In this document: positions 46,198-56,104 of the stretch, piece after piece
Numbering within the stretch: position 1 is the first letter of the stretch
How the letters are laid out: each line of letters opens with the position of its first letter
From: Sipunculus nudus
Taxonomy: Eukaryota; Annelida; Sipuncula; Golfingiida; Sipunculidae
DNA: 64,000 nucleotides
Reading direction: 5' to 3'
Assembly (NCBI GenBank): GCA_026874595.1
Contig: CM049313.1
Coordinates: 77,884,659-77,948,658 of the forward strand
Notes under the pieces: generated by a model
Told to the model about the DNA's origin: nothing
The model's input: the letters and a program-made list of their open reading frames with translations, nothing else
Database searches by the model: none
Program-made: the position numbers and the translations under genes

Positions 46198-48003
46198 CTT
46201 TCGGTGAGCACCAGCGCCTTGAGTTAACTCGTACAGTGGTTTGGCGATCTTAGAAAAATCCTTTATGAATCGTCGGTAGAACCCTGCAAAACCTAAAAAG
46301 CTCTGGAGTTGTTTGGCATTACTTGGTATCGGCCACTCTCGAACGCATCGAATCTTATCTGGATCGGGGGATACTCCTTCTTCGGATACTTCATGTCCAA
46401 GGTACTTAATAGACGTCTGGAAGAAGTTACATTTAGAAGCCTTCAACTTTAAGCCTGCGTTCCTCAACCGGTTGAACACTGCCTCAAGTCTCTCAATGTG
46501 TTCCTCATACGTCCGACTGAAAACAACTATATCGTCCAAATACAGTAAACACGAATTCAAGTGTAGATCGCCCATGCACTGTTCCATTAGACGTTGGAAC
46601 GTGGCTGGTGCATTGGTCAATCCGAACGGCATGCGCTGGCACTCAAAAAACCCAACCTGCCCTACCGCAAACGCTGTCTTTGGTTTATCTTGTTCCTCTA
46701 TTTCCACCTGCCAATATGCACTTTTCAGATCAAGGGTGCTGAACCACTTGGAACCATGTAAACTATCAAAAGTTTCTTCAATTCGGGGAAGGGCGTATGC
46801 ATCCTTCACTGTCACTGAGTTAAGTTGCCTAAAGTCTATGCAAAATCTGAGAGTTCCGTCTTTCTTCCTGACCAGAACGACATTGGATGTATAGGGACTG
46901 TCAGATTTCCTGATTACTCCGAGATCTAACATCTCCCGCACATGTTTCCGGACTTCTTCAAGCATAGCAGGTGGTATCCTTCGGTGCCTTTCTTTGAATG
47001 GTCGGTCATCTTGTAGTTTGATCTTGTGTTTCACCAAGTCTGTCTGCCCAAGGTCTAGATCATGCAAGGAGAACACATCACGCCATTTTGATAAGAGTTG
47101 TTCTACTTCTGTCACCTGGTCTTTGTTTAGCTCGGCAGAGAGCATCTCATGGCAGGAATACGGGAATTCCTCCCTGGGAGAGTCTTTATTTTCCTGAGTT
47201 GAATCCACTGGTACCACTTCCACTTGATGTACATCGCAGAGCTTACTTCTGCTTGGTATGGCAACCGCCTTCTCAGAGTGGTTATTAATCTCAACATATA
47301 CTTGTTGTGCTGACATCCTTGCTCCAAGTTTCTGCAACACGGGAGATACAACCAACCCACCTGGTAAAGTCATTGATCCTTCTGCAAGTACATGAACCTG
47401 TTTACAGTATCCTCTTGTGGCATGGGTAAGTCCTTGTACCAGTTGCCGGGTGTGTGGCTGTATAAGAATAGGTTTTGTCGTTATCACAGAACCTATTGCA
47501 CCGGATTGATGAGCTGTTCTCTGGTTCTCCGATAGATTACCAAAAGCTAGTTTCCACGGTTTCGGAATGTTGGTAGCCAATATGCTCTCGTCATTGCTGC
47601 TCAACTGCAATACATTGGTGCCAATCAACACTGGAACTCTGCTTCGGTAAGTAGTTTCTGGTACAACCAAGGCTACGATGACACTGCTCAGCTGTGGGAG
47701 ACCTTTTACCTTCAGTTCTATTTCTGTATAACCCAGGTACTCTAGTGACTGCCCATCTGCTGCCTCTAGTCGAATTAGCTCCTCCAGCGGCCAAACCTCT
47801 AATCCTAGCTTGTTACAGAAAGAGTCACATATAGTACTAACCATTGATCCGGTGTCTAAGAGGGCTTTACATGGCTGGTCATTGACGATGATGTCTACTT
47901 CACTTGCTTGACCGATCAATTTCTGGTTGACATTGGGACTATTTTGACCACTACGGTCCAAATTCTGTCCCACGAATTTGGCCGATCCTAGTTTAAATGA
48001 CAG
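46195..48003 (-). CDS. pol: Gypsy pol, upstream part: protease and reverse transcriptase
   Basis: This frame is open from the TGA at 48004-48006 and has no ATG before the protease, so it is expected to be made by -1 frameshifting from gag. Numbering from the codon at 47973: aspartic protease LLDTGS (D40-T41-G42) with the second flap region VPVLIGTNVL near 113-122; RT from about 340 to 540 with RFCIDFRQLN, LDLKSAYWQV (D415) and the catalytic YLDD (478-481). The RT thumb GFAGFYRRFIKDF follows and the frame stops at 46195. Protease and RT active-site residues are all present. Confidence 0.93.
   Translation of the reverse strand: MSFKLGSAKFVGQNLDRSGQNSPNVNQKLIGQASEVDIIVNDQPCKALLDTGSMVSTICDSFCNKLGLEVWPLEELIRLEAADGQSLEYLGYTEIELKVKGLPQLSSVIVALVVPETTYRSRVPVLIGTNVLQLSSNDESILATNIPKPWKLAFGNLSENQRTAHQSGAIGSVITTKPILIQPHTRQLVQGLTHATRGYCKQVHVLAEGSMTLPGGLVVSPVLQKLGARMSAQQVYVEINNHSEKAVAIPSRSKLCDVHQVEVVPVDSTQENKDSPREEFPYSCHEMLSAELNKDQVTEVEQLLSKWRDVFSLHDLDLGQTDLVKHKIKLQDDRPFKERHRRIPPAMLEEVRKHVREMLDLGVIRKSDSPYTSNVVLVRKKDGTLRFCIDFRQLNSVTVKDAYALPRIEETFDSLHGSKWFSTLDLKSAYWQVEIEEQDKPKTAFAVGQVGFFECQRMPFGLTNAPATFQRLMEQCMGDLHLNSCLLYLDDIVVFSRTYEEHIERLEAVFNRLRNAGLKLKASKCNFFQTSIKYLGHEVSEEGVSPDPDKIRCVREWPIPSNAKQLQSFLGFAGFYRRFIKDFSKIAKPLYELTQGAGAHRK
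47934..47984 (-). promoter_or_regulatory. Predicted H-type pseudoknot stimulating -1 frameshifting
   Basis: On the minus strand CGGCCAAATTC (47974-47984) pairs with GAATTTGG plus CCG (47958-47965 and 47954-47956, one A bulged), giving an 11-bp stem 1. Within its GTGGGACA loop, TGGGAC (47967-47972) is complementary to GTCCCA at 47934-47939, forming a 6-bp stem 2. Single-nt connectors lie on both sides of stem 2's 5' strand and 14 nt separate the stems on the 3' side. Stem 1 starts 6 nt after the slippery heptamer. Geometry matches known efficient frameshift pseudoknots. Confidence 0.78.
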
Positions 48004-48480
48004 TCAGCTGCCCTGTGTCCGTACACGCCACAGTGCCAACAATGGCCTCTGAACTGGAGTGATCCTGGCTGATTATTCAGACGCCGACCCTCGTTGCTGG
48101 TAGCATTGGTACCCAGTTTGTGTCCGCTAGCATGGTTGTTGTAGGAGGAAGTCTGGCTGGACTGGTGATCGCTCTGGAAGGTTGTATTTGATCCGGTGCC
48201 CCTCTCCAGATTGGTCAATCGTTTTTCCAGGTCTCTCATTCCTCTCACCATCTCATCTACTTTCTCTGATAGCTGTCTCGTCAGTAATTCCAGCTGTGTG
48301 ACGGGTGACGTCTCAGTGGGTTTCTTTGTCTCTACTGCATAGACTCTTGCCTTGATGTCCTGGGGTAGATCCTTTAGTCGTAACTCTGCCGCTCTGGCTT
48401 CTACGATCAGTTGTTCGTAAGTGGCATTCTCGACTTTATGGCGAATCTCATTTTGGATCTGCTCCGAGCGAAGTCCCATT
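47988..48480 (-). CDS. gag: Gypsy gag, 3' part: capsid C-terminus and nucleocapsid
   Basis: The frame reads MGLRSEQIQNEIRHKV, a block normally continuous with the upstream capsid in Gypsy Gag proteins, then a predicted coiled coil (LLTRQLSEKVDEMVRGMRDL) and one zinc knuckle C-W-H-C-x4-H-x4-C (CWHCGVYGHRAADC) that binds RNA. It ends at an amber TAG right after the frameshift heptamer. It is offset by -1 from the upstream gag frame, which ends in the overlapping TAATG. Confidence 0.88.
47991..47997 (-). promoter_or_regulatory. Slippery heptamer U UUA AAC (gag-pol -1 frameshift site)
   Basis: In the gag frame the minus strand reads CAT TTA AAC TAG. T TTA AAC is a canonical X XXY YYZ heptamer, and the gag amber stop follows at once (47988-47990). 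Slipping back one base gives TTT AAA CTA, which enters the open pol frame. The overlap of the two frames is only about 16 nt (47988-48003) and the heptamer lies within it. Confidence 0.88.
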
Positions 48481-49639
48481 AGAACTTAGACTTCAATATA
48501 TTTGGTCCAGCAGTGGCTATAATAAGTGACTTGTTGCCACGGGAATAGAAATCCTCCAGTCTACAACTCCATTCTGCTATAGTCTCTCCCTTGTGTTGTT
48601 TCGCGGAGAAGAACTGTTCCATGCCGACCTCTGATGGTAACACATTTCCATAGATCTTGTCTAGCTTGTTGACTATCTCAGCCGAGGTTGCCTCCTCCCC
48701 CAAACGGATCGCGAATTGTCCTGCCTGTCCCTTCAAAGACTTCACGATGGCCTGTACGATCTGATGATCTGGATAAAGCCCCTGTCTGATCAGACTGCGC
48801 ACCTCATGTCGCCATTGCTGATAAGATGTCTCTCCTTTCATGCCCTCTCCAGAGAAAGTCGTCAGTCTGGGTGGATTTGCTGGGGGTATGTAACCATAAG
48901 GATGTAAACTTGGTGATGTAACAGCAGGTTGGTAGTTGAAGAACGTATTCGATGCTGGGCCATCATACCTCGGAACCTGAGATGTTGCTACTGGTGCACA
49001 TGTGTACATTCCATCAGACGATGCCAATCGATACGCTACGTGTGGTGTCCCAAAAGGCAGGGGTGCACATACTTGTGTCGTGACTGATGTACGCCACGGC
49101 GACCGAAATGGTTGACCTTCCTCAACACGGACCTCCTGGTCCGACTGCTTGGGTAGTGGTCTCCCGGGAGTGGCTTGCTCTGTCTGCTTGCCAGATCCAG
49201 TCCCAAGAGCTTCTGTCAAAAGTTGTCTGTCTTCAACTGACAGCGAAGACAGTTGCTTAACAAAACCTTTAACATCAAATGGTGGTTTAGGTAGAGCATA
49301 GTAGCACTGAGTTAAAGCCTGCTCTAACTCAGCTTGAACGGTTTCCACCCTCACTACCTGCTCACTTATCTGACAACCATCTAAGGATTTCCTAGCACTA
49401 ACCACATCATCAGCTTTATGGAATACAATAAAAGCTGAGTTGTCACGGGGGATAATCCTGTCAACACACTGTGGATCTCCATGCAATTTAATTAAGTGAG
49501 TGATATCACTTAATTTGAAGTCCCCAGGTAAATTAATCAATAGCATGCTACGGTCAATAAGCGACATCTTGCCAGAGATGCTCATATATCTGATATATCT
49601 TATCACGTATGGCACAACCTTATACTTGGGTGATAACAC
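48479..49639 (-). CDS. gag: Gypsy gag, 5' part: RRM-like domain and capsid
   Basis: 386 codons. Residues about 28-105 have an RNA-recognition-motif pattern: a beta strand MLLINLP (RNP2-like, 32-38), a helix, then NSAFIVFH (RNP1-like, 67-74) and a closing VVRVET strand. A Pro/Ser-rich linker follows, then the capsid-type region from about residue 265 (FSGEGMKGETSYQQWRHEV ... KGETIAEWSCRLEDFYSRG). The frame ends ...ILKSKF-stop where capsid homology would continue, so this copy is frame-broken. M25 is an alternative start just before the RRM-like fold. Confidence 0.85.
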   Translation of the reverse strand: MLSPKYKVVPYVIRYIRYMSISGKMSLIDRSMLLINLPGDFKLSDITHLIKLHGDPQCVDRIIPRDNSAFIVFHKADDVVSARKSLDGCQISEQVVRVETVQAELEQALTQCYYALPKPPFDVKGFVKQLSSLSVEDRQLLTEALGTGSGKQTEQATPGRPLPKQSDQEVRVEEGQPFRSPWRTSVTTQVCAPLPFGTPHVAYRLASSDGMYTCAPVATSQVPRYDGPASNTFFNYQPAVTSPSLHPYGYIPPANPPRLTTFSGEGMKGETSYQQWRHEVRSLIRQGLYPDHQIVQAIVKSLKGQAGQFAIRLGEEATSAEIVNKLDKIYGNVLPSEVGMEQFFSAKQHKGETIAEWSCRLEDFYSRGNKSLIIATAGPNILKSKF

Positions 49640-51822
49640 TGAATCGAGTTCAGTAAATCACCAAGCGTAATTGTGAACAAAGGTCTGTTGTAAGTGTGTT
49701 ATATGTACCAAATGAATCAAATAAATAAAAATAATTCAATAAAAATCAGGTGATAAATCTGAATCAAGTTCAGCCCATCACCAAACAATGATAGACAGAT
49801 CTAAAATGAACATGTGTGTGGCTTATGCCAAATAATTCAATACAATGTACAAGGATCTAATTGAAATGTTGAAAAGTTCAATTTTGCTGACGTGATTACA
49901 CTGGATCAAGTTCAGTCAATCAACGAAAAGGATCTAATCAAATTCTCAAAAATGGATGTAGGTTTAGGTGTTACCTGAAGTAATTCGGTCACAAAGTTCA
50001 ATAATACTCAGGTGTTAATGCTAGATCAAATCAAGTTCATGCAATCATCGAAAAAAAATATAAACAAAATATTACAAATACAAAGGGTGACAACTGAAGC
50101 GTTGAATATGGTCGGTCACAAAGTTCAATGTCACTCAAGGTTGATATAAGCAATTGTTGATATGCAAGTGATATAGTCGATATATAAAAAAATATTTGAC
50201 TGATAAAGCAAACGTTGATTTCAGTTCGGTAACAAAGCTCGAGAAATATTTAGAAAATAACTAAAGTATTCGTGTCTGAGATGTGTCAACACTGACAAAG
50301 CCTAATGTGAATTAAATGTAAGCATCCAAACAATCGAACACTGACAATAATATGGTGACAGCATATATGATAAATCTGGGTGTCAGCAAAATATAAACAC
50401 CACCCAGTTAAAATGAACGTCGAATGTTCAATTGGAGTGTTTGAAATTGTAAACACCGGCCAAACGATGAGAATATAAAGTCAATTTGTGAATGGTAGCA
50501 CCGGCAAAATGTAAATACTGCCTTAAACTCAGGGAGCTTCGACAGAACATTAACGATGGTTTAACAAAGTCATATATGAAATATGAGTATTGAAAAGGTT
50601 AACACTGACCACCAGTCAGTGATATTCGAATGTACAATAACTGTAAAATGTAAATGTAAACACTGATAAAAATATCAGTGACGAAAGCGAATATAGACTA
50701 AATTGCAACGGCTGAAAAACGTAATCTGAAAAAAATAAGCGACAAACTGACTATGAAGTTAATGTCTTAATTTGTCCTCTGACAAAAAGGTAAACACTGA
50801 GCAAAAATCAGTAATACTTTGAAACCTTGACCTTATGTATTTGTATTACTTCCGGTTCAATAATACTACTGATATCCGTTTACCAATGTTTACTTGACTT
50901 ATGGAAAGTATCCACAAAACAGCATTTTAAGGCAGTACAATTTTCAGTTGAGGTATGAATACGTAACAAAATGGCAAAATATGAAGTACAGAAGAAAAAC
51001 ATATAAATGTCTAATCACATAAACATACCACTATCAGTTTTAACTGTGGCTGCTGATTCACAGACATGATAAACTGACAGTCAACAAGATCAAACCTCGC
51101 AACCCTCGACTGAACTAGAACTCTGTTGACCACCGAAACACATTTTTTTTTTTTTTTTTTAACTGAGAGACCGAAATTATGTACATAAAATAAGAAGTCA
51201 CCCTGATAAATTCTCACAACTGCACAAAACCAAGGGTCACTCACAGAAAGTACATGCTAGAAAACCGTGTTTACATTAACTCATGAATATAAAACACGTG
51301 TGTTTGTTTACAACATGGCCGCCATGACCAAACACGTTGATTTGTTTACAGAAGAGCTGTCATGACCGGATGTGTACCGTCACAGGTAGTTGTTTACAAT
51401 AAGAAGATCACTTGTGGTTACATGCATGGAAATAATATAACAGTTCTCAAATCAACAAAAATCGGTTACCTTCATGCTTCCGCTGCTCCACATGAACACA
51501 TTATACAGGTCCAAAAGTCCACATGTACAAAATATCCAACACAATATCCTCCAAATGAGTATAATAAATCCAAAGTCCGGCAAAGTACACAAAACAATGT
51601 CCAATGTACATCAGGCGTGAAATCCTCTGAAAGTTCAAGAAGAACACCTATGGGCGACGAAGATTCCAGGCGTCAGATCCAGCGAAGCGGAAAAACCGTC
51701 GACCGGTACACACAATCACAACCAAAAAGGACCAGGCACCCTCCGGCAGCGACTCCCTATGGCTCGTCTGGTTGGACTCTCGTAGCTCCACTTGGCAGTG
51801 TGTTATAACGGAAGATGTGCAA
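49640..51822 (-). other. Gypsy 5' leader with repeats and hairpins
   Basis: Unusually long (2.2 kb) untranslated stretch between primer-binding site and gag. It holds 4 diverged ~120-bp tandem repeats near gag (anchors at 49628, 49748, 49890, 50009; core GATCAAGTTCAG) and three related hairpins CACTGA...TCAGTG at 50603-50621, 50661-50680 (perfect 8-bp stem, 4-nt loop) and about 50795-50812. A role in RNA packaging or translation is possible but unproven. Confidence 0.65.
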
Positions 51823-51840
51823 GCCCCACGTTGGGCGCCA
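51823..51840 (-). promoter_or_regulatory. Primer-binding site, tRNA-Lys(1,2) type
   Basis: TGGCGCCCAACGTGGGGC on the minus strand, 4 nt (GAAA) downstream of the 5' LTR. It is the 18-nt complement of the 3' end of tRNA-Lys1,2, the primer also used by several vertebrate retroviruses. Confidence 0.95.
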
Positions 51841-51844
51841 TTTC

Positions 51845-52856
51845 TGTAGCAGTATTTGTCACATCAGTGGCAGAATGGAAAATACTGGGGTCGTGGGGGC
51901 GCACACACACAGACGTCTGACCTCATCCAAGGCACAACACAGCGTGCTTTACAGTTTTTACTGTGCTGGAATGAGAGACAAGAAATATACAAAAACTGAA
52001 CTCTCCAGTTCAACGGTTGTCTGCCAAGTCATATTCACAATTTAAAATGCACAGGATCAGACCTGCTGACTTACAAAATAATACATAATTACGAAATATG
52101 CCTCAGTTACAGAATGTACAGTATTTACAGCGACACCTCGCCATCATGATACACTGCGCTGGCAAGTATATGAAAAATGTCAGTGATCAGGCTACCTTTC
52201 TGACCAAACTTAGCAAAATATTACTACAGCAAGATTACTGCAGCAAATAATACGTCTATGATATCGTTATTACCAGGAAAAATAGAACTACGGAGTGATG
52301 CAAGATTACTACAACAAATAATACATCTACAACATCGTTATCATGACTTTGAAAATAGAATAACGTTCTGGGTTGTGTTTACATTAACACAATAATTAAA
52401 TCAGGAAATACACTGATAATAACATACCTGGAATGAGAGACAAGAAATATACAAAAACTGAACTCTCCAGTTCAACGGTTGTCTGCCAAGTGACGCTAGA
52501 CGGAAACTTGGCGGCAAAACCAGGTACATAATTAACATGTCAATGGACAATATTACGAAACAACGGAGCAAATTAAATCAATGTTGAACAAAAACGTGTA
52601 AGTACTGGATACGTTTCCGATATTGCATATAACGCTTATTATGGCAACTTTTATGTACGTGTGCCTTGTTACTGCATGAAAAACATAAAATGACGGATAT
52701 TAATTAACAGGTCAAAGGTGACAACCCAGGTCCAAGCTCCGAGAAGGATTACAAGTTGGCGCGCTACTCTCTGACCAATACAGACACAGGGTGCACACAA
52801 TGTATGCATATCACATCAAATATGAAACAAACTAAACTAACGGCAGTGCACCCGGT

Positions 52857-52860
<4 letters not shown>
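51845..52860 (-). repeat. 5' LTR of the Gypsy element
   Basis: 1016 bp with the same TG...CA ends as the 3' LTR. Differences include C/T at position 42246 versus its counterpart, A/C and A/G in the CTCGCMATCATR stretch, a T/A in GATAATWACAT, and two short indel clusters (GCTAG and CCCAGGT regions). Confidence 0.95.

Positions 52861-52894
<34 letters not shown>
52861..52894. repeat. (TA)n microsatellite flanking the Gypsy insertion
   Basis: TA run directly abutting the element's 5' LTR. The left flank at 42080-42093 is also TA-repeat, so the target was this microsatellite. Confidence 0.95.
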
Positions 52895-52897
<3 letters not shown>

Positions 52898-54775
52898 ACA
52901 TATGTGATGGTATTTTCACGTAATATATTTCACCCTATCTAGAGCTATGTTTTGTGAAAATTATTTATATTAACATGGGGATGGTATGGGAAGGGGTAAA
53001 TTTTTAAAATATGCAATGTAAAGAGGACATAAACGAAAGATTATGAAGATTTTCTGTTCCGCAACTATATTCCTACATGTATTGGAACAATGTATTCAAA
53101 CTTCAGGTTGTTGGGCTTTAATATTTATATTTCTATAACATTACGGTATAAATTGGAAAGTCCAAATATTCAAAAGTTCGTAACATGTTAATGTCAATGA
53201 TGAAATGCGCGTCTATACATTTATAACTTGCAAAATGTCACTACTAGTATTTAAATGTAGTACTCGTTGTAAAATAATTGATATGTTAAAGTCTTATGAC
53301 AATCTTTGCATTTTACCGAATTTCGTGATCTGAGAGCGCACATGCAGACTCGGACAGCAGAGCACAGTGCGCGAGTCTGAGTATCAGCCGAGGAGCCGTG
53401 AGATTTTTCAAGGTCGATCCCACCCCGAGCTGAGCTCTGTGGGGAGACCGTGTATGACTCACACGGTACTGCGATGGGAGGGGGGGGGGGGGGGATTCCT
53501 CGGTGTTATGCTTGCGCCCTCTATGGATGCACCACTGAATAATAAATATGGTATAATAAACCCTAATACGGCATTAAAAATACAGTTATAAATTACGATG
53601 TCATTCAAAATAAAAACAGTAATATATTTTCCATTCGTTGAACAAATATGAAAATTAAATATATCCCAGTAGGTCATCGCTGGAAAAAACATACATGTAT
53701 CAAATTCAAAACGAAATGTCCTTCAATATGTTAGAGTTCTACGATATAAAAAAAAAGTTAAAATATATCTTAGAAAAGGTATACAACAGTCCAGGTAATA
53801 TATAACATACTAATACATGTGTGATTATAAAATCTTATCGATTTGTATATTTAAGCAAATCATTTTTTTAAAAACTAAAATCAATTCTTTTTCAAATTTT
53901 AACTCTTTCTTTCAAACTTTTTCAATCTTGATATTTATATATTAAAATTCACTCCTGATGTTTCAACATCACATTTCAACTTCAAATAAATGGATATTTA
54001 ATAATATTTTAAAGTATATTTGCAACTGATTTCACTCTCATACGTTATAATATGTGCATGATAAGGGCATGTAAACAGAATGTGCTCCCTTCAACTTCGG
54101 ATTACTGTATACGATTACAAGGATCTCGATAAGAAATTACAATTTTGAATGTAAAATCTTTAATAAATAACCATATAGAATCTTTATCGACACGTAATAC
54201 ATCTGGGGCTTCAAGTAAAAGTCTGTCTAGAGGTGACCTGGTGTCTTAAAGATGCTACGGGATATAGGCATTTTTATTGAACCTGTTGCTCATCTTTATG
54301 ATTCATTCCTTGAAATTCCACATAAAAATGATGACACCATGCAATAATGGAACCAAACCGGATTGATAAATCAAGTTAGATATTTACCGCTAAGATAAAT
54401 ATTTCAATTACAAATATTAATTATTCCCATTCTACTTTTGCTGTATAGTAATTTTTTATCTTTATATAAAAATATATGCATCTGAATATTCCGTGTATAC
54501 TCACTATTTTTATTTGATTCTTATATTTTTATGCTCAGAAACAAAATTAACCGGACTATAATCGGAATTCTCGATACAGAAGTACCGTGCACTTTCGGAC
54601 CCCCTTCTCTCCGGACTTAATAGTTGCTGGTATCAGGTTCTATAAATAAACAGAATTTTTTATATCTATAACATTTGCTCTGTAACAATTCATTTTTAAA
54701 CATTTAATGAACTTTTTTTGGCTATGCAAAATGTTTTGTTTGATGTTTTATTGATTTTTTTAGTTGACGTATTTT

Positions 54776-54838
<63 letters not shown>

Positions 54839-55220
54839 ATAAATGTTTGTGTACTGTGGTTTTGCAAATTTTCAGAACATTAATTTGATGAATATTGTAC
54901 CTAACTGCATAAAAAATATCGATTATATATTGAATCGTTCTGCAAAAACATAAACTATTGTTTTTTATATGATTGTAAAATGTTACAATCGGGATCATAT
55001 CTATTTACACATGCATTGTGTATTTTTTTCTGTCAAGGTATTGTTAATGTTTGTGTTTATTTTTAATTTTGCAGGATACGTCTGATGAAATCAGTAGCAA
55101 ACAAATTTTTGTAAAGCATCATGTATATTATGCTATTTTGGCAAAATTTCAAAACATGAATTGAAACAGGTTCCATTTACAGCAGGTACATATAGGGGAA
55201 AATATCACATTGCAATGTGA

Positions 55221-55272
<52 letters not shown>

Positions 55273-56100
55273 CATACATACATATATATATAAATGTGTG
55301 CAACCTGACCATGAAATGTAAAATATAATTTGGCATAAAAAGTATTACATAATAGATAAGAGTTTAAGAGATTCATAATCATGATTAAATTTTTTGGTCA
55401 ATGAAAGAGGAAAAGGTTTTTCAAATGATACATGATAAATAAAATATTTTGTTCGAAACACCCTTGTTAAAACATTTACTGGACGTTTTGTGGTTCTGTC
55501 AAATTATCTGTTTAAGTCTCTATGATATTATCAGGGTAATTTTTAAAATATTATCAAATCTTTATTTTTTTTTTCATGTTTCCACAAACAAAAAATACGG
55601 TAACAGCGAAAATATTGATGAGTAATTATATAATCTTGTTTTACAAAATGAAATAAAATATCAATATAATATATTATAAAAAACAGCATAATTAATGTTA
55701 CAAAACAGTTTATAAAAATATGTGATATTGAAGAAACTGAAAATGCTTGACACGTTTGCTGACGACATGATGACCAGTGCATAAGCCATTACTGGCTAGT
55801 TTTACACATGTTATTTGGACCATAACCGGGCATTACCGAGCAAGAAATAGTCTATAACTTCGGATGGATAACTTTGATTTTTTACATAATGATAGAAAAG
55901 ACCTTATTCTATCAATAAAAATAAAATGGTACTTTCTATTGATGTAGTATCATTTTAATTATGCTTCGAACATTGCTTTATTTAAAAACAAGTGACCCAG
56001 GGGTCATGACCCTCAGCTGACCAGGAAGACATTGACAAAAGTAATTTTATCATCTGAATGTCAAATTTGAATGAAATACTTTTTCCAAACTTGACCTTTT
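52895..56100. other. AT-rich intergenic, microsatellites only
   Basis: G15 run at 53480-53494, (TA)27 at 54780-54834 and a (TA)n(CATA)n tract at 55223-55291. No supported genes; open frames are short and AT-driven. Confidence 0.5.
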
Positions 56101-56104
56101 GTAT

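Larger units (their letters stand above)
42094..52860 (-). mobile_element. Ty3/Gypsy LTR retrotransposon, near full length (10,767 bp)
   Basis: Minus-strand element with two LTRs (5' LTR at 51845-52860, 3' LTR at 42094-43108), primer-binding site, ~2.2-kb leader, gag, frameshift signal, pol in the order protease-RT-RNase H-integrase, a short overlapping third frame, and a polypurine tract. That gene order defines Ty3/Gypsy (Metaviridae-type) elements. The LTRs differ at only about a dozen positions over ~1015 bp, so the insertion is young. It sits in a (TA)n tract, and a 4-bp TATA duplication is compatible with both flanks (42090-42093, 52861-52864). Two lesions, a frame change at about 48481 and a stop at 46195-46197, make autonomous activity unlikely. 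Clade within Gypsy is not assigned. Confidence 0.95.

Noticed and set aside
43970-47288. Plus-strand frames of 60-193 codons opposite the Gypsy pol
   Set aside because: They are antisense shadows of a strongly supported pol gene.
51362-51808. 148-codon plus-strand frame in the Gypsy leader
   Set aside because: Antisense to the element, spans the leader up to the primer-binding site, and has no recognisable features.
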